Of a stretch of 64,000 nt of DNA, positions 40,314 through 52,900 are shown piece after piece (position 1 is the stretch's first letter; each line of letters begins with the position of its first letter). The stretch spans positions 1,275,946 through 1,339,945 of the forward strand of contig CP034984.1 of the NCBI GenBank assembly GCA_004026145.2, given 5' to 3'. The translations under genes were made by a program, and so were the position numbers. Source of the DNA: Takifugu bimaculatus. Taxonomy: Eukaryota; Chordata; Actinopteri; Tetraodontiformes; Tetraodontidae. Under the pieces are notes generated by a model. It searched no databases. It saw only the letters and a list, made by a program, of their open reading frames with translations, and was not told where the DNA came from.

Positions 40314-43300
40314 CGATTTTCCTTTTGACAGAAACGGACAAAAAGGACAATCTCGCGACACCACGCCCCAGATGTTGTTGAGAGCTACTACCAACGGTGT
40401 TGTATTGCTTTTGAATGGCTTTTTCTGGTTTTCCAGTGTCTATATTTCATCCCTAGCTCTCTCCTTTAAATCAGCTTTTAATCCAGACACCCGCTAAGCA
40501 AAGACTCTGGCTCTCATGCCAGCTCTAAAGCATAAACCCCAAGACAGTGTGTGTTTACACAGACTCTTATTTAATTCACTGAGCGAGGGGACATTATAAA
40601 AGGGGAAAACCAAGCTGTGGGGGAAAAAAGCTTCTTTGCATATTGCAATTAGCCTTTATCTGGTTTATTAGACAATTGTTCTGAAGGAAACAAGGCGGCA
40701 TAATGTACATGTAATCCACTTACAACCACAAACCTCCGATATGATCTGGGGAAGGTCTGAGGGGGAACTCGTGTCTCAGCCTGAGAGGGAAAACCGCTTT
40801 TTCGGGCGGCAGGGGTTAACTAACCATCACATGCTTGCCTGGCTTCAAGGAAATTTGAAGCCCTTCAAGCAGTGCTGTTTTAACCGCACTGAGCCTGCCA
40901 TATGCCACCTAGGGCAAAGTCATCAGGGACATTAGCATGTCACGGCTAGCCCAGTCAAGTCCCCCTCTACCCCCTCTTGTCTGCCTTTGTGGTTCATGTT
41001 TTGGTTTTTTTTTTGGTTTGACTGCTGTTGTTTTTCTTTGTTATGCTGAAGGTATCTGAGTGAGGCCAAGGCCCATCCCTCTGCCCCCGTCCTGCTGGAG
41101 CTGGCCCTCGAGGTAACAGCATAACCCCCTTTCCCCCCTTTTATTGGTCAAAATGAAACAATTTTGAATTGATAAGAAAAGATGGTTCTGATCTGAATCT
41201 GTTTGTAATTATCAAAATTGGTAAAATTGCCTCCTCCATTATCAATTATTGAATGTAATTAGCCTTGGCCATTAGGCAGATGTGAAAATACGTTTTGCGT
41301 TTTATTGTGTCATTTTCCAAATTACACTTCAGGCAGAGTCGCTCCAAACTGCGGACAGGTGAGGGCAGGGTCACTGGATAATTCCTCTCTTCATCACGTC
41401 TTCAGTTGTTTACTCTGGGAGGCCTGCGGTGGGTGTATCCTGTGGGTGGTGAAGTCAATTGGTGCAATGTTGAATCCAAGTTGTCCGTATCGGGTGTCAC
41501 CGGTGGAGGTTTTCTCACAACCTTTCGCTTTAAAACCCTCAGCTGTTGGTAGTTGTCTACGTGCTATTTTTGTGGAAGGTAAATCAGCTCCGGGTGGACA
41601 CTGTTTTGTTGGTTTCCCCAATCAAACTCCACATGCCTGCAGCTTCCTGAATTTCTACCCCACGGATGATTTTTTGGTCGCATATTCCAACGATTATAAC
41701 GGTAATAGCGTGCAATTGCGTTCAAATAGGGAGCGTAACTTTTAAAATGCAAATTTAAATTTTATCGGCGCTCATGCCAGACAAGGAGATTTGAGGGTTT
41801 CTTAATCTAAATTCAGAGTAATTCACACGCATCACCGGCACCTCAAAGCTAACTGCCATTATTCATTCTCCATTTAATTGACACACGATTTTTTTTTTCC
41901 CCTTCAAAAGATTAAATTCAGCTAAGAGATAACTGTCTATGAACCATTTAACTGTCATTTTAATATGCTACTTAACATTTAAGCCAAGCACTCATGGTCT
42001 CCCGGACTGCTAATTGATGTAGTTTCATCGCTTTATGAGACAATATATCTCCACCAGAAAGGCAAAGATTAACAAAGATGGCAAGTGTTCATAGATGTAT
42101 ATTTTACCTCAAGAAGAGCTTTCTGAATGAGATTTTTACACTCATTATTTGCTGGGGGTTTTATTTGCACGCTGCAGGTTTAAAGCTGATAAAAGAATTC
42201 TGCTCAGCAGGAGTTTAAGTAACTGTAAATTTTAGTCACATGTTGGGGTACGCTCATGCAATGATGGAGTCTGGCTCGGGAGAATGCAGTTAAGACTCAT
42301 GATTAATATGGAAATTAGCGAGATGCAAGTACCTGAACTAATCAGGTGGTCCTTATTCAGGCTCAGCCAGGATCGGTAATGTTGCTATTTTTCATGTGTC
42401 AACCCCCGACGCAGGTCTGACGTGTCCCGCCTTCCACAAAGGTGGGGATGGAAAGTCGGCCTATAAGAACAAAGAGCAAAGAGAAGAAGAAAAACAGAGT
42501 GAGGCAGAGGAGAGACAGTTAGCTGCAAGGCACAAATGCCACCAAAAAAAAATGAAGCGGAGGTTTTAATGAAGATGTAGACTCTGCTCTCCCCTTAATT
42601 ACTATAGACACGTTTGGCCTTTTTTGCGGGCTGCCTTTTTAATGCAATATTATGGAGATGTTAACAAATACTACTGTGGATAAAAACACATTAGAGGGAA
42701 GGCTCCGAGCTCGCAGCATTAGCAGGAAGCATTGAGGGAAAGAAAAGATGAAACCTCTCACTGCAGACTGAGGGCGACTTTTGGTGCCCAATTATGTTAA
42801 CGAGAGTAGAAATTAGCTGCGAGTGCTTTGAGTTTCATAACAAGCTGGCTGGAAATTGCGTTCTCCAAGCGATATTTTAATTCCCTTTATTCTGAAGAGA
42901 GTTTTGTTGTAAATAATGGGTCCTATTTGCAACATACTGGATGCATTGTTTAAACGAAGGTCTTCCTTTCCTATAAATGGATTTGCTCTGCGAGCTTTGA
43001 TTAGCAAAGAGATTCTACAAATTATAATAGAGAGAAAGGCAGGAATGAGAATAAAAGCCTTCAGCATCCCTCAGAATTGCTCTCGTACCATCACTGCTTC
43101 TCTCTTCTGTCCAGACACGCTACACATCTCATAAGGTGTTCAAAGAGCGCTGCAGCCAGGTTCCCTCTCTTATTAAGGGCTCTTTTCCCCTCAGGTGTGT
43201 CACGTAGGGATGTGCAGCCATGCCTTGGTGATCATCTTATGATCGGAGCTCATATTGTCTCCAGCCCGGGCATAGTTTGTGCCGCGTTCCTTGTGAGATG

Positions 43301-46300
43301 AGAGGCCGTTGTTGTCTGTTTGACAGGGGCGACGTGGATTCAGAGGGGTGTCTTGGCTGCAATTACAGGCAAACGGTTTTACCAGCCCCAATTTGTAGAG
43401 TGTTGTAAAGAGTTAAATCAAGCTTGGGAAATGGAATAATATCATTTAGATTTAAAACAGACATCAGCTGATACTAGATTGGCTGTGTAATTAATATAAA
43501 GTAGATATATATGTGTCTAATATATGGCTATGGGAGAGATTTAAAGGTATGGGACTGATTCTTCAAGGTTTCTGCTTTACTGCGGTTTTAAAGAACCTTT
43601 ATTTCACCATTGATGCGGTAGCTCCACTCTTGATTCAGGCTTGCTCTCCTTTTGTCTGTCAAACTTCCGTAGGTGGATCTGTCTCCCGCGCTGATGGCTC
43701 GCGTCATCCTGGACAGGTTCCTCCAGGACCTCGAGGGTGAGATGCGTGAGTAACATTTCTCAATTCCCCACTGTGTTTTTTTTCCATCATCCCCCTCCAT
43801 CATTCTTAATTGTTGCACTTTGTCTTTTGAACGTCTCTCTGTTGAATGCATTTCGCGCCCTCTCACTGCTTGATCTGGAGCCCGTTCATGCCTAATGAGA
43901 AACGGACCACATTTAGTGGTTGTGGTAGCTGCATCCCTCGACGCATGACTGGCAATTAAGCAGTGGGAGGACCGCCCACCTCTAGACTGCAGTGTGGATC
44001 AATGCTACCTCAACTCATCAACGTTATTTATATCAGCACTGATTTCCTTCTTGGCCCCTCCACTGCCCCCATTCCTTCACTTCTTCCCTCGTCTTTGTTC
44101 TATCCATACGGAGGTCGTAACTCCCACTGTGATGTTTCTTGGACTTGTCGAGGCCTTGCCTAGAAATTGTGAAATAATTGTCTGTGTTTTTCTCACAAAT
44201 GCTACAAAATTTGTTGTTTTTTCTTCTTTTTTGGGGGGAGCTCCCAATATCACAGATCTTTATTTCTTTTTAATAGCCTTGTCGTGACTGTGTGTGCGTG
44301 TGTCTGCACAGTAGTCAGTACTTTGAAAGTGTATTGCATGATGTCAGAAAGACACGCTTCCAATTTAATCAAGAAAGAGATTAAAGTGGATGTGTGTTAT
44401 TTTCAACTCCGCTGCAGCACAGCCATTTGTCAAAGTCAGAGATGTGATTGCTTTGGACCCACCGTTATCCACTGCCTGTCAAAATACAAGTCTGAGCAGC
44501 TTGTAGAACAGAGCATTCATCCAGGAGAAGCGTTTTGTCTTAGATAATAGCACGCTGTATCCCTCCGTCTCCCTACAGTGAAAACACACTTTATTAGTGT
44601 TCAGGATAGATTTGCAGAAGGTGAAACCACTCAGGTGACTTTTGTTTAATTCCAAAATGGCACCGTAGCCACAATATCTGGACATTAACAGGATAGCAGA
44701 ATGTGTTATGATCACTGTTCTCCTTGAATTGAAGCTCAGAGGTGTTTTATGGCTTTAATAGAATGGCTTAAAGAAATTATTGAACTGTAATATGAACATT
44801 TTCAAACGCTGATGAAAGCACAGTGTACCTTTCCCTCACCCACCTCTTTAGCTTTGAGGGTGACTTCTGGTTTGATGTAGCTTCCTCCGCAGTGTCCTCA
44901 TGGCCTGCTGGGCTTAGGCGACTGAATTCGACTATGCGGTCACATCATCTGCTCTCCCTCTGTGCGTATATTAGACTCCAGTAATGCGCTGCCATTTTGA
45001 AACAATGCAGGGATAATTGTCTCTGCCGGCAATTAGCTAACAGGCCGGCTCTGTGCTATTGTCAGGCGTATCAGTCATGCCCCCCTCCAGCACCAGACTG
45101 TGCTCCAGTGTGCGTCTGTGTGTATTTGTGTGTTTAGTCGCTCTCCAGAGGAAGGGCGGGCAGGCAGGCACACTGCTAGATCAATAGACTTCTATATAAG
45201 GGACATTACCCCCAACTGTGTGAGTGGCTAGCCTTTGCTGAGCACTATCTGCTTTTTTTTTTCTTCTTTTTCATTCTCCTTCCTTCTCCTTTTGCATTTA
45301 AGAGACACGGAAATGGGGCCCGTGGGACTGTGGAATATATGTACAATCACTACCACCGGATCAATACAGAGTTTTAAATTGTTTTCTGTCCCTTCCTTGT
45401 TTTGTTTTGCTCAGTTGTTTCCAGCCCCCCACCCTCTCTTCCAACCCCACCATCATACCCCCCCCCCCATTCAATAGCCACACAAGCCACCACCGTGTTT
45501 CAGCATCACGACACCAACGAGCCCCCCTCCTTCTCTGCTAAATTATTGGAGAAAGCATCAGTCAAGCAGGATGAAAGACTATCTGGTGGCAGCTGTAAAT
45601 AAATCAATGCATTCAAAGCAGTTTTATCACATATTGAATATGATATCAACATCCATAATGCTTCCTGTCTCGTGGAAACAAAGTGGACCGTTTCATACTG
45701 TGCTGTCCCCTGTTTTAAAGTCATTAGAATCTCTACCTGATTTGTTGTTTTGGAGTTTGGCGTTTAAATAGGCTAATACCTCAAACAGAATACGGTCGGG
45801 GGGGGGGCAGATCTATCTATTTATCTTTTGACATGTTTTTTCACTTTTTTTTTAAAGACATACCATAAAAATGGAAATACAGGGAGTTAAAGTTGGTGGA
45901 TTCCTTCATCAAAATGAATCTGGTTTTGCTAAATATGTAAAAAAAAAAATTAAAAAATTTAAGGTAAATATTAAACTCCTTGATATAGAACCATTTTGAA
46001 AGAAAATATGTGGAAATGGTGAAAAGCAAATAGACTGAATCAAACCTAGAGCTCAGGTATACATTCTGAGCCCCAGCTGGACTCTGTGTCTATAGATCCC
46101 ACCTCTTACAAGTCACCAACACAATGGGGGAGCTCCAGCTCCTTCCCTCTCCCCTCCTGCTATCTCTTCATCTTTCCATCTATTCCATCTTTGACAGGAC
46201 CTGATGTGCCTCTAGATTTAGACATACTTTTTTTGAGGAGGCAATTTTGCCAGCTATTTGACCTTTTCCATTTTCCCAAGGCCCAGCTTCAGATTAAATT

Positions 46301-46917
46301 GCTGCTCCATGTTTTGTAACTATGTGATTCGACTGCCTTTAAGATTTATTGTCACATTCCTTTACAGAAGCCTTGTACACAAGGTTATAAATGTCCTCCG
46401 TTTGATATTAACACTGTGAGAACGCCAGCGATGACTGCGATCTTGTGCTTCCATGACAGAATTTATAATAGCTGCAGTGTTTTGAAGATCAGACGTGATG
46501 ATAATGGGATACTGTATAATGTTCTTTGGAGTAAAATCTCAACTTTCACTGTTATTGTTATGGTTCCCCTCTCTTGTTCTCAAGTGCTTCTTTCTTTTTT
46601 TCCCATTCACCTCTCTGCCGCTGCAGAGCCGCGATTTTTTTCAGATAATGAGACCGAGGGCACTTCATTAGTGAGAAGGGAGGGTGTAAGGAGGCAAAGG
46701 CAGGATGAGTGTTTGTGCAGGGGATGTGTATGCATGCAGGGGGTGTGCGCAGGGGTGGTAAGCAGGATTGTGGCACTTCACTTGACAAGTATACTAATTA
46801 CTCCTTTTCAGCAGAGAAGCTCTAGTCAGACCCTGCCACAGTCTAATGGCCTGACCTGGGAAGCCTCTCTCCATTGGAGAGCCTCCCTAGCCCCACTGTT
46901 GGCTCTGCTGCACGCAC

Positions 46918-46968
<51 letters not shown>

Positions 46969-49900
46969 GCACACAAAATGTAGTCTCATTTCACCGCTAT
47001 CAGGGAGAATCAGGTGGAAGCAGATCAGTTCTGCCCCAGTAACCTCTTCAGGGACTGTGCTCCTCCTGCGAGGGAGATACCACCTCGTATCATCCACCAG
47101 CACCAGCACACCACAACAGATAAAGCAAAAAAAGAAAAACCACTCTCTCTTTCCCCCACTCTCTCTCTCTTTCTTTCTTGCTCTCTCACTCTTTTTTTCA
47201 ATACAGGAGGATAAATTTAAAAGGAGTAAATTGGAAAATCAAATGAGGGCTTTAGGCAGCCGCCGAGATTTGCAGAGCTGTCGGCCGGTGTCGCAGAGCC
47301 TCATCCATCATGTCCCACAAGTAGTCAATTCCTCTAGTATCTGTAAATGTTTTCAGATATTAGCCAATTTATATGCTCCGAGATTCATCATGGAAAATCA
47401 GCTTTAGTGGCGCACATTATCAGGACCTGTCTCTCCCTTGCTTCATGAAGTTTGATGAACGAGTGCCCCTCCACAGCTCAGCGGCTGGTGTATGGGAAGT
47501 GTGGAGGGGGAGTGTGGACAGAGATAGAGCAAATGCGTAGCAACCCCACCCCCACCCCTCCATCCGTGAAAAAAGTGAGTTTTTTAATTAATAAACAAAC
47601 TTGCCGAGGAGCTCATCAGTGTCAGGGGCAATAACAATCGTCATCCGTTACTGTTTATTACGGCCCTTCCTCAACAAATGTTGCGATCTAATGAGGTTTC
47701 CCCACATTTTTCCATGTTTAGGATAATGAGTTTTTCACCCTAGCGGAGAAAGGAAGAGATGTTACAAATGACACGAGTAAGCAATAAGAAATCAAGGCGA
47801 GCGCGCGTTGCTGTTACCTAGCTTTGTGCGCTTTGTCTTTTTTAGCAGCTGCATGTGAAAGCAGGCTTGCGGTTTGTTTACACTGGCTGTGTTCTTTAGT
47901 AAATCCCAGTGGAGGTGTAGCATTCCAGCGCTTCTCAGTCGGTTCAGACGTCGGCAGCGTGATTTGGTGCCTTTGTCAGAATTTACACCAGCAGCGGACA
48001 ATTATAGTAAATTTGGCGAATGTTTACAAGGTGCGGCATCTGAATGCGGGGCTTTGTTCTCCGTATCTGCTGTTCCTCAGATTATGCCGTTTCTTTATTT
48101 TTCTGCTTGGGTTTTATGTGTTTGTGTGTCTTGAGAGGATAGTGTTTGAAGAGCGTTGCGTGTGGCAGAGAGGAGCTCAGGGTGTCATAGAGGAGCGCCA
48201 CTGTGCGAGGCGGGGGCGTCTTTAATAAATGTATGCTGATGTTGGAGGCTGCACCGATGCGAGGGGATGCGAGGGCTCTGTTGTTATTTACTGCTGTGTT
48301 TGTGCACCGCAGCGAATCCGCGGCCTGCAAATGGCATTACTGCCCGTGATGAATGAGCATTAGGGTAAACTCATTTTAAAAGCATCCTGATTTATTAGTG
48401 GCCTTGCCTTCCATTTCCATCAGGTCAGTGCTTGCTGAAATTCTACAATGTCAGTGTCAAGGTCACCTTTTTATGCTTATTTTTAACCCACGTTGCTCAA
48501 AGAGAGCAGGAAAAGGGGATACTTTTGTTCAATATGGCTGGCTACCGAAAATACCAAGAGTCTGCAGGAGCGAAAGAGGAGCCTGGCTGTGGAGGGGTGT
48601 GTTATGTGAGGAGCCAAAATGTGGTAGTGGTCAACCTCCAATTATGAGCGCTAGTAAGACAAGAGCTTTAATGGCTATCGTTTGCCTTCAGGGAGGTTTA
48701 TTACACACCACTGTTTTGCAGAAGCAGCGTCAAATCTATAAAACGACCATTAGGAAGAGGGGGAAAAAAATCAATCAAAATGCCATTAAAGTGGAATAAG
48801 TTGCCAATATTGCTGATGTGGTTCTGAGGTCCTTTGATTTTCCTTCAGATTATTAGGCACAGTCGAGTAGTGACTTTGTTAAGGGAAACCATAGTGTTGT
48901 TTGGGAGTAATTCGTCTCCTGGCTTCATAAAGTTTGCTGCCTCATATTTCCCGCTTTATTGATTATCCATTATCATTTGTCACGAGGTGTCCTAACTCAA
49001 GGGGAAAATATAACCCTCCTTCTCTGGCGACGCCCGCGCCGCACAGGCGCACTGTATGGATCTACGCGTGAAGGTACCAATCTCTGAGAAAAATGAGCAA
49101 AGGGATAAAGCGCAGCTCTGTGCCTCGCAGCTCTAAAAGGGAAGCGCGTGTGGTTGCAGGGTGGGCTGGGAGAGACTGAAACAGATGTGGTCCAGCCAAA
49201 ATAAGAATGGCGGCACAAACATTTGGAGGAGCGGTAAAATAGAGCTAATAACAGGCTTAGTTCTGCTCAGTCTTTTCTTTTTTTATTTCATAAGGTTGAT
49301 TTTTAAAAAAATGTGCACATGCTGTCGTGCATGTGATGCTCCCATAACAAAAGATTCTAAATAAAACAATTCTAATATTGAAATCAATTTAATAGCCTTG
49401 AAATGATAAACTAAGCCCTTGTAACTGTGCACCATCATTTTCTTTAAATCAATGTTAACAAGCCATCTTAGTTTAACGTGTGTTCTTTGCACAGTTGTGA
49501 GGATGAGCCTGGGAATCTCTGACTGGATGGAACAGGCGCCATCCATGCTTGAAATGTGAATAGAAACATCCCGGTATCGTCTGTAATGCTGCACATCTGG
49601 CAGGGCCATGTATCACGAAAATGGCGAGCCCCGGCCATTTCGTCACACAATGATACAATCCATTTAATCCAGATCTTTTTAAGAAATGATTTAAGGAATT
49701 TTTTTTATTTTTTTTTGCCGTCGCAGTGCCAGCGAATCAATCCGTGACGCTTTCCTTTCTGATTTATAATGTTAGAGCCCGAACGTGGATGAGAGATGCA
49801 GACTAGTCGGCGTTGGGAGCATAGATAAACTACGTGCAGCATCTGCGCCATGGACTGAAGCATTTATCTATAGAAAATCTGTATCATCACTGGGCAGCCA

Positions 49901-52900
49901 TTTAAAGAGCTAATATGGATGCTGGGAATTGTGTTTTTCGCAGCGTAAAGGCTGTCTTATGTCTTTTTTAACATCTGCTTGCACAATGCAGCCATTAGCT
50001 TTATTAGATTAGAAAATGTACATACTAATGGTCATAGGTTTTTGCATTTCTTTTTCCTCTTTGTCCACAGCTTCTAAGACGGTCCTCAACAGCATGCTGA
50101 AGGAGCCATCGCTGATTCCAGACCTGATCCTGGCCCAAAACATCCAACAAGTATGCCTCCTAAACATCAATCGCCGTTTTTTAAATTACATTTTGTTATA
50201 AATTCGATACGATGTGGTGCCTCCTAGATGACATCAGCTGTCTCTCTGATGAGGTCGTGTTAGTGGCGGCCGTCATGCCCGCCAGTCTCTGCCACATCCT
50301 CCTGTGTTTTCACCGTGTGGGCTCCCCTTTCCTCACCTCCCGTCTCGCCTCCCACCCTCTTCATATCGCATAATATTTCTTCCTGCTCTTTTCCAGTGCA
50401 CAGTAAACGACTGCTGTTATGGACCGCTGGTGGACTGCATCAAACAGTATCCTATCCCATAAAATTTTAAGCCTGAAATTGACGAGGAGCTATTGAAAGG
50501 GATGGAATGTGTCTGGCTTCACCTGACATTAAAGTTCTGCTTCACACTGGAAGCGTTTCATCCCCCCCAGCCCCTCCCACAGAGGCACAGGCTGTGAGGG
50601 GATGGAGGGAGGAAAAGGAGGAGGGGGCAGACTCGTCTAAATGCATCCTCACGTGCGCACAGTAGATCAGATCCAATGTTCTGTGATGAAAGAACAAAAA
50701 TCATTCATAAACACTGCATTGGGCAGGGTGGTATTTTATTGAAATAGCAGGGTGTATTTAAAGTACCAGGTATGCACTTTTTATAAAAACATTTTACTTT
50801 CAGGTGAAGGTCGATTGTTCTTCAGCACCACGTAGAGTTCAGTCCCACTTTTTAACTCGATCATTAAATCTACACTTTGTTATATTCATATCTAATTAAA
50901 ATGTTTTTCCCTTTCATTTGCCTTTAAGATTTTAGAAAGGGGGGGGATGGAGCCAACTCGGGCCTCAGTTGGAGTCTTTTTAGGGCCGAGCAGCTGGGTA
51001 GCAGCGCATCTCTTTCCTGGGGGAGGAGATGTATTTGAATGGGCGTACAAGTGTATGTCTGTATCTTATTGTGTCTAGCCCAAGCTTTCATGTGCTCGCT
51101 GGGGCTGGGTCATTCCCTTCATAGTCAGTCAACCCTGTCCCATTCTATCCCCCATCCACGACCCCCCTTTTTAACTTTTTTCTAGCAGTCCTCTCATCAG
51201 TGTCACTCACTCCATCATTGGAAGTTCATAATAACCTCCCACTGGGGAGCATTCCCACTTGAAAGGAAGGTTCTTTTCTCACCTTTGTAACAGTCTGTTT
51301 ATGTATTTATTATGGCTGTCCAATGATCACACTTCTAATTAATCACAAGGTATCTGATAGATTATAATCTTAAAATGTGGTAAACTCTTCTTTGCTATTT
51401 TTTATTGTTGTAGAGATGGAAAGATAAGTGAGGAACAACAGATATTTAAGCAACTGCCGCTACTCTCTCTGTGCAAGAGCAAGTTTTGTATAGATAACAG
51501 CCTACTAAGGATTTAAAGAGGCAGCATCCCATCAGTCTTTAAAATTAAGCACCAGCTATAATGTGCATGCAAGCATTCTCCATATTTTGCCATAATGTGC
51601 ACATTTTTAAAAGCATCACGAGGAGAACTGACAATAAATACGTTATAATGTAGGAGAGACTTTGTGTTTCTTGTAATTAGGTAGAAAGTAGTTAAGTTGC
51701 ACACTGGCAAACGTCCACTATTGTGCAGACCCATATCAGCCCCTGTAAATGCAGGGGTCCTTTATTTAGTAGCCAGGAGCCAGGATCGTCATTCAGCATG
51801 ACATTTATTCTTAAAGCATTTCACTTCAAGGATTTTAGGGGAATGACTGGAGCGTCCGGTCCAGACGCATTATGCATTTTGCCAAATTGGCATTTGTTTC
51901 ATCTTTCTTATTTAGGTAATGCACTCAGGAGATTCGTTGTTAAAGCAGATTAAGGTTGACCGAAAACTCTGTGCTTGCACTATATGTTCATAAAAGAAAA
52001 GTAACTTCTAATTTGCATAGTAAGTTAATTGTGAGGGGGATGCAAGTAACAATGTTCCCAGGGGGTTTATGTGCTCTTTTTCGAATGAATTCACATACGT
52101 AGGCTTTACATCTATACATTGTTCTGGCCGAGATCCTTCTGCCAAAACACTGCTGTGGCTGCAATCCTTGACTGTCTGTTCTCAGTGCTGTGGGCCAAGA
52201 GCACGAGGTGTTGCTCCGTGACAAATTAAAGGAGAGGAACCTTTCTTTTCTAGGTAAGTTACCTTGCCTTTTGGATGGCTTACTAAACAAATGCATGGAA
52301 TTAAAGGATTTAATGGCTGGTGTTTCCCATTGGTGCCAACAGAATGAAAATGTTGTCAGATCGGTCGCAGCGAATCATTCATGGATTTGATGTTCATTTG
52401 GTAGTAATCTCTGTTTTTATAATAATTGTTTCTTTTTATGTTCCCTTTTCCTTTAACTTTCAGCAACATTAAATCAAGATAGTGTTCAGGTGTGAAATTA
52501 TAAAAGGGGATATCAGGACGATCCCTTCACCCTCCCTTAGGTCAGAAGAGTGATGAAGGGTAAAAGTCATTCCCTCTGCCATTAAGGCCGTATCATTTAT
52601 TTGGACCGGGAGTGCTGACCTTTCCCCAGATGTGCACGGAGGAATGTCCTAAAACTGTCAGAGTTTGGGCAACAAAAGGACCAGTGAAACAGCCCCACCA
52701 CATCTGATAAATGAATTGGTAATAAGCGACCCAACAGCAGGGATGGTCCATTAATTTTAATCAAAGGTGGTGTAAAAAGGTGCTCAGCGCCACTGACACT
52801 GTCAACTGAGTAGTATGAGCATCCCACATTACCACACCCGCGATGGACCACAGGCCTCTGGCAGCCTCCCTGACCCCACTTCCACCCCCCTCTTGGCTGA

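Larger units (their letters stand above)
39305..40331 (+). other. cdin1: cdin1 intron 2 (1.0 kb), unusually rich in simple and inverted repeats
   Basis: It contains C16 (39455-39470), the structured block 39600-39800, T17 (39823-39839), a (GT)n with G-rich tail (40021-40057) and the (TGA)n(TAA)n tract. Roughly a quarter of the intron is low complexity. No gene besides cdin1. Confidence 0.88.

Noticed and set aside
40131..40394. Poly-Ile, poly-Leu and poly-Tyr open frames over the TAA repeat
   Set aside because: Pure translation of the trinucleotide repeat; the real coding sequence here is exon 3 in one frame.
41305..41745. 146-codon + strand open frame in intron 4
   Set aside because: No family match, and exons 4 and 5 splice in frame across it.
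43673..43754. Reading exon 5 through to the in-frame TGA after GGTGAGATGCG
   Set aside because: Reading through truncates the conserved protein, whereas GTGAGT splicing restores exact family length.
43865..43966. CACTGCTT ... AAGCAGTG inverted pair
   Set aside because: Eight-base arms about 90 nt apart with no further pairing; expected by chance in a window this size.
46416..47042. 208-codon + strand open frame in intron 5
   Set aside because: It runs through the (CA)n repeat (Thr-His run), has no family resemblance and lies inside a cdin1 intron.
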